From positions 1 through 7,296 of the forward strand of contig JALWSJ010000113.1 of NCBI GenBank assembly GCA_026993705.1: a stretch of DNA of 7,296 nucleotides. Direction: 5' to 3'. Position 1 is the stretch's first letter, and every line of letters begins with the position of its first letter. The notes beneath the pieces are model-generated. The model was not told the origin of the DNA. It did no database searches and worked only from the letters and a program-made list of their open reading frames with translations. Origin of the DNA: Flavobacteriales bacterium. GTDB taxonomy: Bacteria > Bacteroidota > Bacteroidia > Flavobacteriales_D > Parvicellaceae. Positions 5,818 to 7,296 of this stretch are shown here, piece after piece. The position numbers were made by a program, and so were the translations under genes.

Positions 5818-6897
5818 CTATTGTTTTACATTAGCTTTTTGATGAACAAACTCCATTAAGGTTTCAGACCATTTTTCAGGCGAATTACGCTTTGAAAGCC
5901 GGTGACTTTCATCCCCCATTTTTCGAATTTCTTTGGGAGACATTTTCATAAACTTTAATAGTGCTTTTTTTATGGATTCTTTGTTTTTTGATTCGATTTC
6001 AAAGCCATTAACTCCCTCTACAAGAAAATCTTCCTTTGCTCCCACTTCACTACTTAAAACAAGTGGCATACCGGCAGCCGCCATTTCATGTACTGCAACA
6101 CCCCAAGCATCACCATAACTAGGCAAGACGAAAACTCCATTAGGTTGAATAAATTTCAAGAGTTCATCAGGCTGAACAAACCCTAAATGCTTAATATTAG
6201 GATGTATAGTGCGATTCTCATATTCTTCACCTGTGCCAATACAAATCAATTCCCAATCATTATCCAATTCATCCAGCAATTCAACAAAAGCATCCCACAA
6301 TTCATAAATCCCCTTCAATTTCAAATAACGACCAACAAAAAGAAAATAAAAAGAATTGGAATTCTCCTGTTTATTTTTTATATACAATTCATTAAACACA
6401 GATAAATCAGCTGAATAAATACCTGTTTTAATCCTATCGTTTTTAAACCCAAGCTTGAGTGCCAATTTCTTTTGAGCTTGCCCCGCGACAAAAGCATAAT
6501 CAAAGATTTTTGATAAATAAAATTTACCGTAAGGAATAGCTAACCTCTGTTTCAGACTACCTTTCCATTTATTATCAAATCCAAGCACTGTAGGCACTCC
6601 TTTATTATGAAAGAAAGAAGCGACTTTCAAGTATTTTGAAATATTCCAGCCCCCAACGAATAAAAGCTCAGGAGAAAAACCTTCTATCAGAGAGATTAAT
6701 GTTTCTTTATCGTATTGATTTTCATCATACAAATGTATGTAAGAGTTAGTCTTCAAAACAAAAGGAGCTTCACTTTTAAGAGGTTTATGAATAAGATGTA
6801 CATGATAATGATACATCTCAGAAAATGTCCGCAAACAACTCATAAGATACCCGGAAGGTTCTAAAAAACAAAAAACAATAGAAGGTTCTTTTTTCAT
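5818..6897 (-). CDS. Glycosyltransferase, GT4-like (GT-B fold)
   Basis: 359 residues; transfers a sugar from a nucleotide-sugar donor, presumably in surface polysaccharide or glycolipid synthesis. The C-terminal half is typical of GT family 4: FLFVGRYLKLKGIYELWDAF (186-205) with the GR..K.KG donor-site pattern, then VFVLPSYGDAWGVAVHEMAA (255-274) and GMPLVLSSEVGAKEDFLVEG (276-295). The EX7E motif appears as Asp263-X7-Glu271, a conservative variant. The N-terminal acceptor half (1-170) is divergent, and I cannot name the substrate. No transmembrane segment or signal peptide is evident, so it is cytoplasmic or peripheral at the inner membrane. It stands alone with its own promoter box a few bases upstream and no neighbouring polysaccharide genes in view. 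The ATG at 6897 is followed by MKKEPSIVFCFLEPSGY, a plausible first beta strand; the next Met is at residue 19. Confidence 0.88.
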   Translation of the reverse strand: MKKEPSIVFCFLEPSGYLMSCLRTFSEMYHYHVHLIHKPLKSEAPFVLKTNSYIHLYDENQYDKETLISLIEGFSPELLFVGGWNISKYLKVASFFHNKGVPTVLGFDNKWKGSLKQRLAIPYGKFYLSKIFDYAFVAGQAQKKLALKLGFKNDRIKTGIYSADLSVFNELYIKNKQENSNSFYFLFVGRYLKLKGIYELWDAFVELLDELDNDWELICIGTGEEYENRTIHPNIKHLGFVQPDELLKFIQPNGVFVLPSYGDAWGVAVHEMAAAGMPLVLSSEVGAKEDFLVEGVNGFEIESKNKESIKKALLKFMKMSPKEIRKMGDESHRLSKRNSPEKWSETLMEFVHQKANVKQ

Positions 6898-6907
6898 CTT
6901 TTTTTTT

Positions 6908-6915
6908 CAAAGGTA
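6908..6915 (-). promoter_or_regulatory. -7 promoter element very close to the glycosyltransferase start
   Basis: On the minus strand TACCTTTG matches TAnnTTTG exactly and ends 10 bases before the ATG at 6897. A TTTC at 6936-6933 may serve as a poor -33. If used, the mRNA leader would be only a few bases long. Confidence 0.5.
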
Positions 6916-6956
6916 AAAATATTTAAACAGCTGAAAGAACCTAGTTTTAAAAATAT

Positions 6957-7146
6957 TGATTTGTGCGTTCCCCTTATTTCAAAAACAACATACCGCATTC
7001 GCTTAACGTTGTTTTGAAATAAGGGTCGGGCTTTCACTACTCACTCTTTTGTATTGCATATACGCAACAACACAAAAGGAGTTTAAACACGCCGTTCTAT
7101 CCCTAACGTGTGTAAAAAGAGCAATAAGAAAATGAGTTTTAGTTTC
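6957..7146 (-). repeat. Structured intergenic repeat, copy B (possible noncoding RNA)
   Basis: Minus-strand counterpart of the element at 4022-4204. Read on the minus strand: leader GAAACTAAAACTC (from 7146), box CACGTTAGGGATAGAACGGC (7110-7091), hairpin 1 (11-bp arms, 7078-7068 with 7056-7046), box AGCCCGACCC, hairpin 2 (arms 7025-7008 and 6989-6971, one bulged base), 3' box GGAACGCACAAAT. The boxes are nearly identical to copy A, but the hairpin 2 arms share almost nothing beyond CCCT/AGGG while still pairing, and hairpin 1 shows one G-C to T-A change and one G-C to G-U change. The 5' end of the homology stops at the IS66 terminus. It lies 60 bases upstream of the glycosyltransferase start, in the same direction. 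Confidence 0.8.
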
Positions 7147-7163
7147 GTAAGCGTACGGTAAAG
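7147..7163 (+). repeat. IS66 terminal inverted repeat (downstream end of the transposase)
   Basis: GTAAGCGTACGGTAAAG begins at the element boundary with the family's characteristic GTAAGCG, 7 bases beyond the transposase stop codon. The inner limit is arbitrary because the partner repeat is not in the window. Confidence 0.7.
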
Positions 7164-7169
7164 TACATA

Positions 7170-7296
7170 TTATTCGTTATTGAGTTCTTTCCAATTTTGA
7201 GGAAATAACTCAAATAATTTATTTGCTTTATGTTCTGGAATACGGTTCAATACATCAAGTAGCCATTTATAAGGATTAATATCATGTGTTTTACAT
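7170..7296 (-). CDS. IS66-family transposase (TnpC), C-terminal end only
   Basis: The last 41 codons before a TAA at 7172-7170; the gene continues past the right edge of the window. The residues CKTHDINPYKWLLDVLNRIP followed by an FELFPQNWKE-like end match the conserved C-terminal tail of IS66 transposases (pattern NP..WL.DVL.RI ... ELLP.NW). The stop lies just inside the terminal repeat, as is normal for this family. The fragment has no internal stop, so the element may be intact, but that cannot be judged here. Confidence 0.85.
   Translation of the reverse strand, partial: CKTHDINPYKWLLDVLNRIPEHKANKLFELFPQNWKELNNE

Larger units (their letters stand above)
7147..7296 (-). mobile_element. 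End of an IS66-family insertion sequence
   Basis: The transposase C terminus is followed by a sequence that, read inward on the plus strand from 7147, is GTAAGCGTACGGTAAAGTAC. IS66-family terminal inverted repeats typically begin GTAAGCG, so 7147 is the likely last base of the element. IS66 elements usually duplicate 8 bp of target, which here would be TTAGTTTC (7139-7146); the other end is outside the window. Confidence 0.8.

Noticed and set aside
4022..7146. Composite transposon bounded by the two inverted structured repeats
   Set aside because: The block holds a glycosyltransferase and two exported proteins but no transposase between the repeats, and the repeats diverge strongly in their stems, unlike the near-identical ends of a recent transposon.

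Overview
The window looks like chromosomal DNA of a member of the Bacteroidota, most likely class Flavobacteriia. It is AT-rich. The primary sigma factor is the short type without region 1.1. Promoters fit the Bacteroidota -7 motif TAnnTTTG. Genes lack recognisable Shine-Dalgarno sequences. One secreted protein carries a type IX secretion (T9SS) C-terminal sorting domain. No tRNA, rRNA or CRISPR array was seen.

Layout from left to right. On the minus strand lie a long, N-terminally extended glyceraldehyde-3-phosphate dehydrogenase (cut by the window's left edge) and, upstream of it, rpoD. A 599-base intergenic region follows. It holds the rpoD promoter, with a perfect palindrome in it, and on the plus strand a promoter and a well-preserved cobalamin (B12) riboswitch. 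The riboswitch leads into a DUF4465-type protein with a signal peptide and a T9SS tail, which is then closed by a strong terminator. This unit reads as a B12-repressed, surface or secreted cobamide-binding protein; the binding role is inferred from the riboswitch and the family.

The rest of the window is a minus-strand block: a stand-alone GT4-type glycosyltransferase with its own promoter, then a two-gene operon of related DUF4412-like proteins, one a lipoprotein and one with an ordinary signal peptide, closed by a terminator. This block is flanked by two copies of a structured intergenic repeat in opposite orientation (about 4022-4204 on plus, 6957-7146 on minus). The copies share short invariant boxes, but their hairpin arms differ in sequence while keeping base pairing, as expected of a structured RNA. 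This is the least explained feature of the window.

The right edge is the end of an IS66-family insertion sequence: a terminal repeat beginning at 7147 and the last 41 codons of its transposase. The insertion point coincides with the outer edge of detectable homology in the second repeat copy.
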